Assembly: GCA_963575745.1 (NCBI GenBank)
Contig: CAUYUJ010014323.1
Span: 334,393-398,392 of the forward strand
DNA from: Prorocentrum cordatum
Lineage: Eukaryota > Sar > Dinophyceae > Prorocentrales > Prorocentraceae
Length of the DNA stretch: 64,000 nt
Reading direction: 5' to 3'
Shown: positions 32,407-41,309 of the stretch, piece by piece
Position numbering within the stretch: position 1 is the first letter of the stretch
Layout of the letters: the number at the start of each line of letters is the position of its first letter
The notes under the pieces: model-generated
What the model saw: the letters and a program-made list of their open reading frames with translations, nothing else
Database searches by the model: none
What the model was told of the DNA's origin: nothing
Translations under genes and position numbers: made by a program

Positions 32407-35400
32407 TGGGCCTGTCAGCAGTGCAAGCGTTTGCTGAACCAGGAAGGTGCGGGCGAGGAGCAGCAGAATGAACAGTTGCCCATACAGGCAGTCCGCATCC
32501 AGATCCCTGTCGCCGACGATGACGAGGGGCACTCCGCAGGTGGGGCCAGCAGTGCTCCTCAGCCTCCTGGAGACATCCCCGCTGGTGATGAACAGGCTGG
32601 CGGTGCGGAGTGCGAAGACATGCAGGTGTGCACCGCCAGCGCGAACACGGCCGACGACTACGCCCAAAGAGGCCATCGCCTGCAGACCATGCCGCACTAC
32701 ATCTACAGGATGTACGTCCGCAGAGTCCTCAAGCCGAGCTGGGTGGAAGCTTCTGGACCGAGATTCTTCGTCTTCGAGAACCATTACGTCATGGCTCCGC
32801 GCTACGTGCAGGAGGTTCAGTTGACGCGGATGGACGCCCCCACCATCGACGGCTTCCAGTGCCCGACCTGGGCACAGGACCCAGAGCAGAACTCGCTCTT
32901 CAAGGCTCTCCTCTTCGCGCCTTGGGTGTGCGAGGGTCCCCTCAATTGTGGCTGCGTTACCCAGTGCAGCCATATGTTGAGGAACTGCGACTGCCCTGCC
33001 GTGCGCCCACACTCGTTCGAGCGGGCGCGGCGGCTTCGGTGCGCGGAGATCCACGTGCTGGCGGCGCGCGCGGACTCCAGGGGCCGCCTGGCCCGCAAGA
33101 GGCCGGTGCTCGCGGGCGCGACCCTCTTCTCCGAGCTGAAAGAGCCCCGGGCGAACCTCGAAGAGGGCGACCTGGTGCTTCGCAGCCTAGGGCACTTCGC
33201 AAGGTCCCAGCTGGCGCGGCGCATGCCAGTGGAGGCGGCGCGGCGCATCCTCGCTTTCAGTGACCATCATTGCCGGTGGCGCGAGGAGCAGTGCACTCTG
33301 GCAGAGTTCTGCGCGCACAAGGCGCGCGATGTGCTGGCGCACGTGGACCTCGCGGCGGAGGCGCGAGTGAGGCCTCGGCCGGCAGCGGCTGCGCACCTCG
33401 AGGCGGACGAGGACTCCGCGAGCGATGCCGAAGACCGCAAGGGGCGGGCCCCGCTGGAGCTCGTAGACGCGGGGGGAGGCGGTGGCAGCGACGTGGAGGA
33501 GGAAGTAGAGGACGCCGCGCTTACGGAGATCTCCCTGTTTCCGCTGCGGGGCCACGTCAGAGCAACCGAGCTGGCCCTGCAGCAAGACCAACTGCAGCGC
33601 TTGGACCAGGAGAGCCGCCTCAGCTACGCCGATGAACAGTTGAAGAATCTCGACCGAGCGTACGGCGGCATGCTGCAGGCGAGCTTTGCACAGCCAGCCA
33701 GCAGCGGCGCGCGGGGGCATCTGGGCACGCGGCTGGACGAAAGCTTTTCTGACATGCTGGCCCTACAGCGGCAAACCATCGCGCTCCAGAAGAAGCAAGC
33801 GAGCCTGGATGGAGAGACCTTGCTCGATGCTGCTGACGACTGGCTACCCGGCGGTCCTCCTCAGCCTGCTGCCGACGACGCGCAGCCGGAGCTCGTGCTG
33901 CAGCTCTCGGCCATGCAGGGCCCGGCGGCTGTTGCGTGGAAGCTGGTCACTGACGCCGAATGCACGGAGGAGCAGATTGACGCGGCGTCGTTGTTCACGC
34001 TGTCCCTGCAGAAACGTTTTGACGGCAGGCCAGATAAGACAGCGCATCTGCTCCCCGCGGTGTCCGCGACGGGCAACCACAGGGCGATCTGGCTCGGGGG
34101 AGGCGGCGTCCGCAAGACACGCACCCTCTCCAAAGCGGTGGAGCCGATGGCCATCACCAACTTCGGCGAGCAGGGGTACCTCGGCAAAGCACAGTCCAAT
34201 CACGCGGCACACAATCTCGGCCCGCGCGGGAGGACGATGCATTCCTCCAACGGGCTGCTCATGTCGGACTCCATGCAGACCGTCAGGCTGCGCTTGACCC
34301 CGCAGACGCAGAAGAAGCTGGACCGCCTCACAGGCACACTCGGCGTCGACGTGATCGATGAGCTGGGTGCTGTGCCGGGGCCCTTGCTGCACGCGGACGC
34401 ACTGCGCGCGACCTACGGCAGGGCGTTGCGCTACAACCTCGACCCCGCGAAGTACATGCGCCCGCAGGAGACGTGGGGGCGCATGGCGGTGAAGATCCTG
34501 TGCGGGGACTTCTACCAGTTGCCGCCGGCCCCCGCCAGCGCCTCCCTGCTGGCGCCTCACACAGGCCAGTCCTACGAGCACCAACAGGGTAGGAAGTTGC
34601 TCGCCGACTTCGAGTACGTCATCGACTTCGTGCAGATGCAGCGCTTTACAAACCCGTTGCAGCTCAAGGTCCTCCACGCCATGAGGATTCCAGGCGGCAA
34701 AAAGATTTCTGGCGAGAGCTGGCAGGCGATCGTCAAAACAGAGGTCGTTGGCCCCAGCTGTGCTGCTCAGCCTGCTGCCACCAGCAGCGAAGCCGCTCAG
34801 CAACCTCAGTGGGACCACTGGTTGCGTGCAGCACGAGGCTGGCACGAGTCGGCATATGAGTGGCGCATCGTCTCTTACGCCATGCGTGCGCAGGCCAAGC
34901 TTGATGCGCACGATGCTGGCCAGCTGCTCTTCTACGCGCCGGCAATCGACAGACCAGCTGCGCGCCTCGCGAAACCTGACTTCGACGAGATGCGCGCGGA
35001 GCCCAACATCGGCGCTACCGCAAAAATGCCGGGGCTGCTGCCGCTCTTCGTCGGCATGGAGGTCATCCTGACGGAGTCCGTCTTGCCACCTAAGTATGTC
35101 CGTGGCGCGCCGGGCAAGGTGGTAGGCATAGAGCTTCACGCTCTGGAGCCTCCGGTGGAAGGCCGCCCGTCCATTGTCTCAAATGGTATTGTACTACTCC
35201 GCTACATGCAAAAGGCCGTCTATGTCAAGATCGATGACAGCGATGAACTCTTCTTGAAAGCCGCGCCGGTGACAGCTGGCAGTGCTTCTCAGCCTGCCGG
35301 CCCCGACCTGCGCGGAGTGCTCGCGATCACCCCGCAGGCACGCCCCTGGAAGTTCAAAGCGGCGACACGTGGCCCGGCCATCGCGGTCTCCAGGACACAG

Positions 35401-35490
35401 TTGTCCGTGCTGCCCAAGAAGCAGGGCAGTCTGCATGGCGTGCAGGGCAAGACGGCGGACCCAGGCTTCATCGTGCACTGGGCGTTTCCG
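32407..35490 (+). CDS. Helitron block 5: PIF1-type helicase
   Basis: Same frame as block 4. Helicase motifs: Walker A region AIWLGGGGVRKTRTLS (34084-34130), where the usual GxGKT has Arg for Gly; Walker B VIDELGAV (about 34351); GDFYQLPP (about 34504), the PIF1 motif III; and VQMQRFTNPLQLKVLH. The C-terminus holds LHGVQGKTADPGFIVHWAFP, the RecD/PIF1 motif before motif VI. Family B peptides SSAPQPPG, GGPPQPAAD, SCAAQPAAT and GSASQPAG are all in the same frame. The helicase would unwind DNA during rolling-circle transposition. The altered Walker A suggests loss of activity. Confidence 0.8.
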
Positions 35491-35500
35491 CCAGGATCCT

Positions 35501-35581
<81 letters not shown>

Positions 35582-35644
35582 ATATAGTAGTAGTAGTAAT
35601 AGTAGTAGTAGTAGTAGTAATAGTAGTAGTAGTAGTAGTAGTAA

Positions 35645-35715
<71 letters not shown>

Positions 35716-35870
35716 CCAGTAGTAATATAGTAATGGTAGTAGTATTAGCACTAATAGTAATAGTAGTAATAGTGGTAATAATAGTACTCGTAATCGTAGT
35801 AGTACTAGTAGTAGTGGTAGTAGTGGTACTAGTGGGGATAATAGTAAAAGTGTTGATAGTCATGGAGTGG
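35491..35870. repeat. GTA microsatellite splitting the helicase C-terminus
   Basis: About 370 bases of AGT/GTA units with ATA and GGT interruptions. Coding on the left ends HWAFPPG and on the right resumes KKESIWLAYHVNLSRPRSF in another frame. These two segments are contiguous in the family, so this is an insertion or an intron. Confidence 0.8.
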
Positions 35871-36098
35871 GGACCCAAGAAAGAGTCCATTTGGCTGGCC
35901 TACCACGTCAACCTGTCGCGGCCCAGGAGCTTCGGCCAGCTCTTGAACCACGGCTTGCCTGACCGGAACATCATCGAATCCGGCCCCCCGGAACAAATCG
36001 CCAAAACCTTCGCCGAGCTCTTCGCGGACAAGATTGCCGCGACGAAGATCGCTTGCGCGAAAGCCCGACAAGAGCTAGGCTGGCCTGCGCGAGCTTGA
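35871..36098 (+). CDS. Helitron block 6: helicase motif VI and tail
   Basis: Reads KKESIWLAYHVNLSRPRSFG then QLLNHGLPDRNIIESGPPEQ and ELFADKIAATKIACAKARQE, ending at TGA 36096. LSRPRS is the Arg-containing motif VI of PIF1/RecD helicases that contacts ATP. This ends the transposase. Confidence 0.75.
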   Translation, partial: GPKKESIWLAYHVNLSRPRSFGQLLNHGLPDRNIIESGPPEQIAKTFAELFADKIAATKIACAKARQELGWPARA

Positions 36099-36329
36099 GG
36101 AACTGTGAGACGCAGGCTGCTTTGTCGCGGTGCTGCTCAGCCTGCCCGCTTGGTGCTTCTCAGCCTGCACTCGCGTGGTGTTTCTCGGCCTGCGCTCGTG
36201 TGTACCCGTGCGTAGTGAGATACGGGGCTCCTCCGTCTGCATCCTACATGCAGTGGTGCTGCTGTGCAAACGATGGTACACACCAGCGCCTTAGGGAGAG
36301 CGTGCCGAGCGATGCAAACACAAATACAG

Positions 36330-36600
36330 ACAAGTCTGAAAACCCCTGCTTTGGGACTAAAGCCATTGATACAAGTGTATTGTTTGAAACTCAATCCGTT
36401 GATAGCAGTGTCTCGTTTGGGCCTACATCCATTGATAGCAGTGTCTCGTTTCGACATCAATACATTGAACTCCATTTTGGGGCTAAAACCATTGATACAA
36501 ATGTATCGTTTGAGAATCAATCCGTTGATAGCAGTGTCTCGTTTGGACCTACATCCATTGATAGCAATGTCTCGTTTCGACCTCAATACACCATTCCCGG
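36330..36600. repeat. TTGATAGCAGTGTCTCGTTT minisatellite, small array
   Basis: Units of about 33 bp: CC(A/G)TTGATAGCAGTGTCTCG then TTTGGACCTACAT. The same array type is at 38830-38950 and 39845-41010, and a relative fills the Helitron insert at 29.1-29.97 kb. Reads SIDSSVSFGPT on the plus strand. Confidence 0.85.
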
Positions 36601-36870
36601 GCACGTTGTGAAGGCCCGGTGCTAATTGTACGCCACTTCGTGCTCCTCGAATTCTGAAAATTCCATTCCCGGGCCACATTTTGAACGCCTGGAGCCAACT
36701 GTCGGCTACTTCGTGCTCTTCGAGTTCCCACAACGCCACTCCCGGGCCACACTTTGCATGCCCAGAGCTAACTGTGAGCCACTTCGTGCTCTTCGTATTC
36801 CCAAAACTCCATCCTCGGAAAACATTTTGAATGCCCGGAGCCAACTGTAGGTCACCTCGTGTTCTTCGCG
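36590..36870. repeat. CCCGGGCCACATTTTG repeat array, copy 2
   Basis: Four to five units of about 62 bp related to 25205-25510 and almost unit-for-unit to 38955-39230. Confidence 0.8.
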
Positions 36871-36939
36871 TGCAAAAGCAGAAGCAAACGCACAGTCAAA
36901 GCACAGTCAAGGCTGGGGCAGGCTGAGGCTGAGGCACGG

Positions 36940-37020
36940 ACTCGCGACCAGGAGGACGAAGAGGACGAGCAGGAGGAGGAGGACGACGAGGACAAACAAG
37001 AGGAGGAGGAGGCACAGCGT
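36940..37020. repeat. GAGGAC polypurine tract
   Basis: GAGGACGAGCAGGAGGAGG-like units. The preceding segment (36855-36940) and this tract recur at 39225-39400 with high similarity. Confidence 0.8.
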
Positions 37021-37211
37021 TCCCCAGGAGTCTCTGTGACATAACAAACACGGCGAATCCGCACCTCGGCACCGAGGAATGAGCGAAGGCGGAAGCCCCT
37101 TACATAATAGCCTCAACTGCCAAGAAGTCCAGGGAGAGGAAAAAAGAGTAGAGCGAGTGGCCGAGGAACAGGAAGAGCGAGACAGCTCAGATAACATCCA
37201 CTGTTGCCAAC

Positions 37212-38570
37212 TCAATCGATGTCAGGTTCAGGGATCGGCAGGACCAGGCCCTGAAAGGCAGCGGCCATCAGATGCCCCTGAATCTCCTCCTCCAGCTTTT
37301 CCATCGCCGCTAGGTTGTCGAACCTGCCGTAATCAATCGGGCGAGCCGTCGGCGAGATCCTCGGGGGACCGTCCGAGCCAGCTGTGGCGCAATCCGCGCG
37401 CCCTAGGGCCTCCCGCTCTGCAGAGGGCGGGAGAGTGCGGCCATCAGGGTGACTGAAAACGCAACTTCGCCTGAAACACCCATGCCCGTAGCGGCACAAC
37501 CGGGATTGAGGATAGGCAGGCGGCGGCAGCGGCGGTGCAAACTCTGACGCACCAGGACGGGGCGTTCCCGCGACGCCAGGAGAGCGGCCGCGAGCAGTCG
37601 GAGAGGAAGGAGCCCGTGAAAGTGGTGCCGCAGATTCAAATCTCGAGACCCTATCCTTCAACTCCTCAATACGCCCTTCCAGTAACGAGAATTTGTTTGC
37701 AATGAACTCTGTGAAGCCATTAATCTGGGAATCAAAGCTTCCGGCCACCAGCTCTGGTAGCAGAGCAGATATCGTAGACGTAATTGATTGCCCCACACCC
37801 TCGTTCAACAAAACCGGCAATCGAGCAGAAACCACTTTCCCAACTGTGCCGGCTAAATCATTCAACATCTCGCGAACAGTTTGGTGTACATAATCCCGTG
37901 CACGTTGGCCCACCTGCAGAATCTGGGCATCCGTGTACGCTTTGGCCGACTCGAGTGCCTCCTCGCCGAAAACACATGCATATTCCGAAGAGGAGGGAGC
38001 CGCGGAAGCTGCGGATGACCTAGAACCCGAAGGAGTCCCAGAAGACGGAGATGACTCACCCACTCTCTCCAAGGTGCCTTTGAACAGTGCGATCGTGGAG
38101 TTCATGTCCTCCACCAGAGAACTGTAGGCTGCCAGCTGCCCGTCGTGCACGGTTTGTGCCTCCTGCAATAGCCCTTGGACCGAAATAACAGGCCCAGGAA
38201 CTGGAGCCACAACCGGTGGCGAAGGCATAGCAAACACTGAGGCCTCCTTTCGCAAGACAGATCGTGACGATCGGGGCTGATCAAAACGCGGAACACAAAT
38301 AGGGACAACCCCATCAAACTCTGGAAAAGAAAATTTGAGTACGGATTCCAATTCTGAAAGAAATTGCGATTCCCACACCTCGGTGTGATGCCGAATATAT
38401 TCATGAGTTATGGCGATATGTTGCAATCGGCGTCGCAACGCCGTGGGGAGCCCCTTTCGGTTACAGTACACCGCCTGGTTGAGACCTGAATAATGTTGCC
38501 CCGCAGCCGTAGAAATCAAGCGCCGCAAGCGACTTGCCAGAGAAGACACTTGTCCACACGCAGCATCCAT
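37212..38570 (-). CDS. Coiled-coil protein with C-terminal CCCH zinc finger
   Basis: 452 aa from ATG 38570 (MDAACGQVSSLASRLRRLIS). N-terminal helical region (LNQAVYCNRKGLPTALRRRL, LSELESVLKFSFPEFDG). Middle has SVQGLLQEAQTVHDGQLAAY and LVEDMNSTIALFKGTLERVG, then ESAKAYTDAQILQVGQRARD and FIANKFSLLEGRIEELKDRV, all amphipathic helices. After a Pro/Ser linker comes CRYGHGCFRRSCVFSHPDG, a CX5CX4CX3H finger of the RNA-binding type. Single uninterrupted frame, better preserved than its neighbours. I do not recognise the whole protein. It could be a host RNA-binding gene or the ORF1 of a retroelement; no RT lies next to it. Confidence 0.65.
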   Translation of the reverse strand: MDAACGQVSSLASRLRRLISTAAGQHYSGLNQAVYCNRKGLPTALRRRLQHIAITHEYIRHHTEVWESQFLSELESVLKFSFPEFDGVVPICVPRFDQPRSSRSVLRKEASVFAMPSPPVVAPVPGPVISVQGLLQEAQTVHDGQLAAYSSLVEDMNSTIALFKGTLERVGESSPSSGTPSGSRSSAASAAPSSSEYACVFGEEALESAKAYTDAQILQVGQRARDYVHQTVREMLNDLAGTVGKVVSARLPVLLNEGVGQSITSTISALLPELVAGSFDSQINGFTEFIANKFSLLEGRIEELKDRVSRFESAAPLSRAPSSPTARGRSPGVAGTPRPGASEFAPPLPPPAYPQSRLCRYGHGCFRRSCVFSHPDGRTLPPSAEREALGRADCATAGSDGPPRISPTARPIDYGRFDNLAAMEKLEEEIQGHLMAAAFQGLVLPIPEPDID

Positions 38571-38704
38571 CACATGAGAGAGCGAAATAAACAACCAACT
38601 GCACAATCGAATGCGGCCAAACGATAATATGAGCAAGACCGAGCAAAACTTGCCTAGAGAGAAATACAAAACAGAAACCCGTCTTGCGCCACAATGGCTA
38701 CGGA

Positions 38705-38825
38705 AGCAGGAGGAGGAGGAGGAGGAGGAGGAGGAGGAGGAGGAGCAGCATAACGAGGACGAACAGGAAGAGGAGGAGGAGGAGGAGGAGGACGAGCAGG
38801 AGGAGGAATACGAGCATGGGAGTCC
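38705..38825. repeat. GAG/GGA polypurine tract
   Basis: GAGGAGGAGG runs with CAGCAT and GACGAG interruptions, next to the minisatellite that follows. Confidence 0.85.
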
Positions 38826-38827
38826 CT

Positions 38828-38955
38828 GTTTTGGGGCTAAAACCATTGATACAAATGTATCGTTTGAAACTCAATCCTTTGATAGCAGTGTCTCGTTTGG
38901 ACCTACATCCATTGATAGCAGTGTCTCGTTTCGACTTCAATATATTGAAATCCAT
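38828..38955. repeat. TTGATAGCAGTGTCTCGTTT minisatellite, short array
   Basis: Three units closely matching 36350-36470 including the flanking GGGGCTAAAACCATTGATAC, which indicates a duplicated block rather than independent arrays. Confidence 0.85.
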
Positions 38956-39230
38956 TCCCGGGCGACTTTGTGAAGGCCCGGTGCCAACTGTAGGCCACTG
39001 AGTGCTCCTCGAGTTCTCAGAATTCCATTCCCGGGCCACATTTTGAATGCCTGGGGCCAACTGTCGGCCACTTCGTGCTCTTCGAGTTCCCGCAACGCCA
39101 CTCCCGGGCCACATTCTGCATGCCCAGAGCTAACTATGAGCCAGTTCGTGCTCTTCGTATTCCCAAAACTCCATCCCCAGAAAACATTTTGAATGCCCGG
39201 AGCCAACTGTAGGTCACCTCGTGTTCTTCG
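38955..39230. repeat. CCCGGGCCACATTTTG repeat array, copy 3
   Basis: Same order of units as 36590-36870, then the same junction into the GAG tract at about 39240. The whole block 36.35-37.0 kb is thus duplicated at 38.83-39.4 kb. Confidence 0.8.
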
Positions 39231-39299
39231 CGGGCAAAACAGAAGCAAACGCACAGTCGAAGCACAGTCAAGGCTGAGGCAGGCTGAGGCTGAGGCACG

Positions 39300-39500
39300 G
39301 ACTCGCGACCAGGAGGACGAGGAGGACGAGCAGGAGGAGGAGGACGACGAGGACAAGCAGGAGGAGGAGGAGGAGGAGGAGGAGCAGCAGAACGAGGACG
39401 AACAGGAGGAGGAGGAGGATGAGGAGGACGAGCAGGAGGAGGAAGACGAGCAGGAGGAGGAGGACGACCAGGAGGACAATGAAGAGGAGGAAAGGACGGC
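39300..39500. repeat. GAGGAC polypurine tract, longer copy
   Basis: Extended version of 36940-37020 with CAGCAGAACGAGGAC interruptions. Leads into two family B hairpins at 39532 and 39558. Confidence 0.8.
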
Positions 39501-39844
39501 GGCCGGCTGCCCCGGCCGACTCCGCCGGCCGGGTGCTTCTCAGCCTGCGAGTTTCTGCGGCGCTTCTCAGCCTGCAGGTTTTGCCGGCTGTCCGCTTCGC
39601 ACGCCGCCCCTCAGCGCGCCCCTCTTCCGTTTGCAAGATGTCTTCCAAGAGTTGGTTGGAGGCTCGAGAAAGACAGACAAAACACATCGAAGGAGCGCGG
39701 TCATCATCCCATCATCGCACTCAATCATCACATCATCAATGGCTTCGCCGAGCACCCCGGTGGAGTCTCAGGTCTTACGAGTCCGTGCCCATACTACTAC
39801 TACTACTACTACTACTACTACGACATCGGGCTAAATCCGTTCAT
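39500..39844 (+). CDS. Fragment with two GASQPA hairpins, unknown
   Basis: A plus-strand frame continuing from the polypurine tract reads RPGASQPASFCGASQPAGFA then PLSAPLFRLQDVFQELVGGS. It ends in an ACT microsatellite. No family recognised. It may be a piece of a Helitron-associated gene because the hairpin family is the same. Confidence 0.3.
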
Positions 39845-41015
39845 GGGAGTGCCTGTTTTGGAGCTACATTCATTGATGCACGTGTGTCGTTTGAGAAACA
39901 GTTATCGAAAGCAGTGAGTCGTTCGAAGTACATCCGTTGATAGCAGTGTCTCGTTTGGAGCTAAACCTAATGAGAGCAGGGTCTCGTTTGGAGATACAGC
40001 TTTCGAAAGCAGTGAGTGCTTAGAATCTACATGCGTTCGTAGAAGTGTCCCTTTCGGAGGTACATCCGTTGATAGCAGTCTCGTTTGGACTTACATCCAT
40101 TGATAGCAGTGTCTCGTTTAGACCTCAATGCATTTATACAAAGGGCTCATTTGGATATACAGTTATCGAAAGCAGTGAGTCGTTCGAAGTACATCCGTTG
40201 ATAGCAGTGTCTCGTTTGGAGCTAAATCTATTGAGAGCAGGATCTCGTTTGGGGATACAGTTTTCGAAATCAGTGAGTTCTCAGAATCTACATGCATTCA
40301 TAGAAGTGTCTCTTTCGGAGATACATCCGTTGATAGCAGTGCTTCGTTTGGGCCTACATCCATTGATAGCAGTGCCTCGTTTAGACCTCAATGCATTTAT
40401 ACAAAGGTCTCATTTGGAGATACAATTATCGAAAGCAGCGAGTCGTTCGAAGTACATCCGGTGATAGCATTGTCTCGTTTGGAGCTACATCTATTGAGAG
40501 CAGGGTCTCGTTTGGAGATGCAGTTTTCGGAAGCAGTGAGTGCTTAGAATCTACATGCATTCATAGAAGTGTCTCTTTCGGAGATACATCCGTTGATAGC
40601 AGTGTCTCGCTTGGACCTACATCCATTGATAGCAGTGTCTCGTTTAGACCTCAATGCATTTATACAAAGGGCTCCGTTGGAGATACAATTATCGACAGCA
40701 GTGAGTCGTTCGAAGTACATCCGTTGATAGCAGCGTCTCGTTTGGAGCTAAATCTATTGAGAGCAGGGTCTCGTTTGGAGATGCAGTTTTCGGAAGCAGT
40801 GAGTGCTTCGAATATACACGCATTCATAGAAGTGTCTCTTTCGGAGATAAATCCATTTATCGCAGTGCGTCGTTGGGGGCGCACTCCATTGATGGCACTG
40901 TCTTGTTTGGAGATGCAGCTTTCGAAAGCTGTGAGTCGTTTGGAGCTAAATCCATTGATAGCAGTGTCTCGTTCGGAGATGGGCTAGTTGATAGCAGTGT
41001 CTCGTTTGTACTACT
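39845..41015. repeat. Large TTGATAGCAGTGTCTCGTTT minisatellite array
   Basis: About 1.17 kb of 33-bp units in a higher-order pattern: unit types with GAAAGCAGTGAGTCGTTCG, GAGAGCAGGGTCTCGTTTGG and GATAGCAGTGTCTCGTTTGG recur in the same order roughly every 300 bp. The plus strand is open for 198 codons (11-residue repeats like SIDSSVSFGPT), a consequence of a period divisible by three. Confidence 0.9.
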
Positions 41016-41019
41016 CTTG

Positions 41020-41300
41020 CTATTCGTGTTTCTACTGCTACTCCTATTGCTCCCATTACTACTACTCGTTCACTACAACCGCTACAACTACCACTTCACT
41101 CCTACCACTACTACCACCACTACTACTTCTACTACTACTATTACTGTTACTCTTACTGCTGCTGCTGTTGCTGCTGCTGGTTTGGAAGTGGCTACTGCAA
41201 CTACTGGCAGTGCCACTGCGACTGCGACTGCGACTGACGTTGCCACCGCGACTGCCATTGCGAATGCGAATGCGACTGCCGGAACACCAACACTATACAA
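41020..41300. repeat. CTA/ACT and GCGACT microsatellites
   Basis: CTA-type units to about 41160, then GCTGCTGTTGCTGC and GCGACTGCGACTGC units. They extend the copia ORF end into low complexity and have probably replaced the element's 3' end. Confidence 0.8.
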
Positions 41301-41309
41301 CAGGACTCC

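Larger units (their letters stand above)
25594..36098 (+). mobile_element. Helitron (Rep/helicase rolling-circle transposon), interrupted
   Basis: Six coding blocks read in order on the plus strand give the dinoflagellate-type Helitron polyprotein: HA-like repeats, a C2H2-like finger and conserved N region, a NWIGR segment, the Rep/HUH domain, a linker, and a PIF1-type helicase whose C-terminus ends at 36098. Inserts at 27061-27158, 28461-28575, 29092-29982 and about 35491-35870 separate blocks, and stops at 29071 (TAG), 31996 (TAA) and 32404 (TAG) break frames. Helitrons move by rolling-circle replication. The TC and CTRR termini with hairpin were not identified, so ends are those of the coding region. 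Family B hairpins occur throughout. Confidence 0.85.
25642..39577 (+). repeat. Family B mini-hairpins encoding GASQPA (about 19 copies)
   Basis: Core GGYGCTNCTCAGCCTGC. Positions: 25642, 25705, 25750, 25849, 25879, 27774, 28795, 30525, 31264, 31810, 32551, 33850, 34755, 35279, 36129, 36151, 36176, 39532, 39558. Outer arms GGCGG/CTGCC pair with one G.U; inner GCT/AGC pair around TCTC. Best folds: 30515-30551 (13-bp outer stem), 35275-35301 (8 bp, GGCAG/CTGCC) and 39556-39576. Copies in the Helitron blocks are all read in frame G-A-S-Q-P-A or variants. Confidence 0.8.

Noticed and set aside
29983-35490. Stop-codon reassignment (UAG/UAA read as Gln)
   Set aside because: Although 32404 TAG stands where Gln is expected, 31996 and 29071 do not clearly replace Gln, other frames end normally, and frameshifts show ordinary decay.
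37212-38846. Start of the CCCH gene at 38846
   Set aside because: The extra N-terminus is Ser/Cys repeats read from the GAG tract. ATG 38570 begins ordinary sequence and is preferred.
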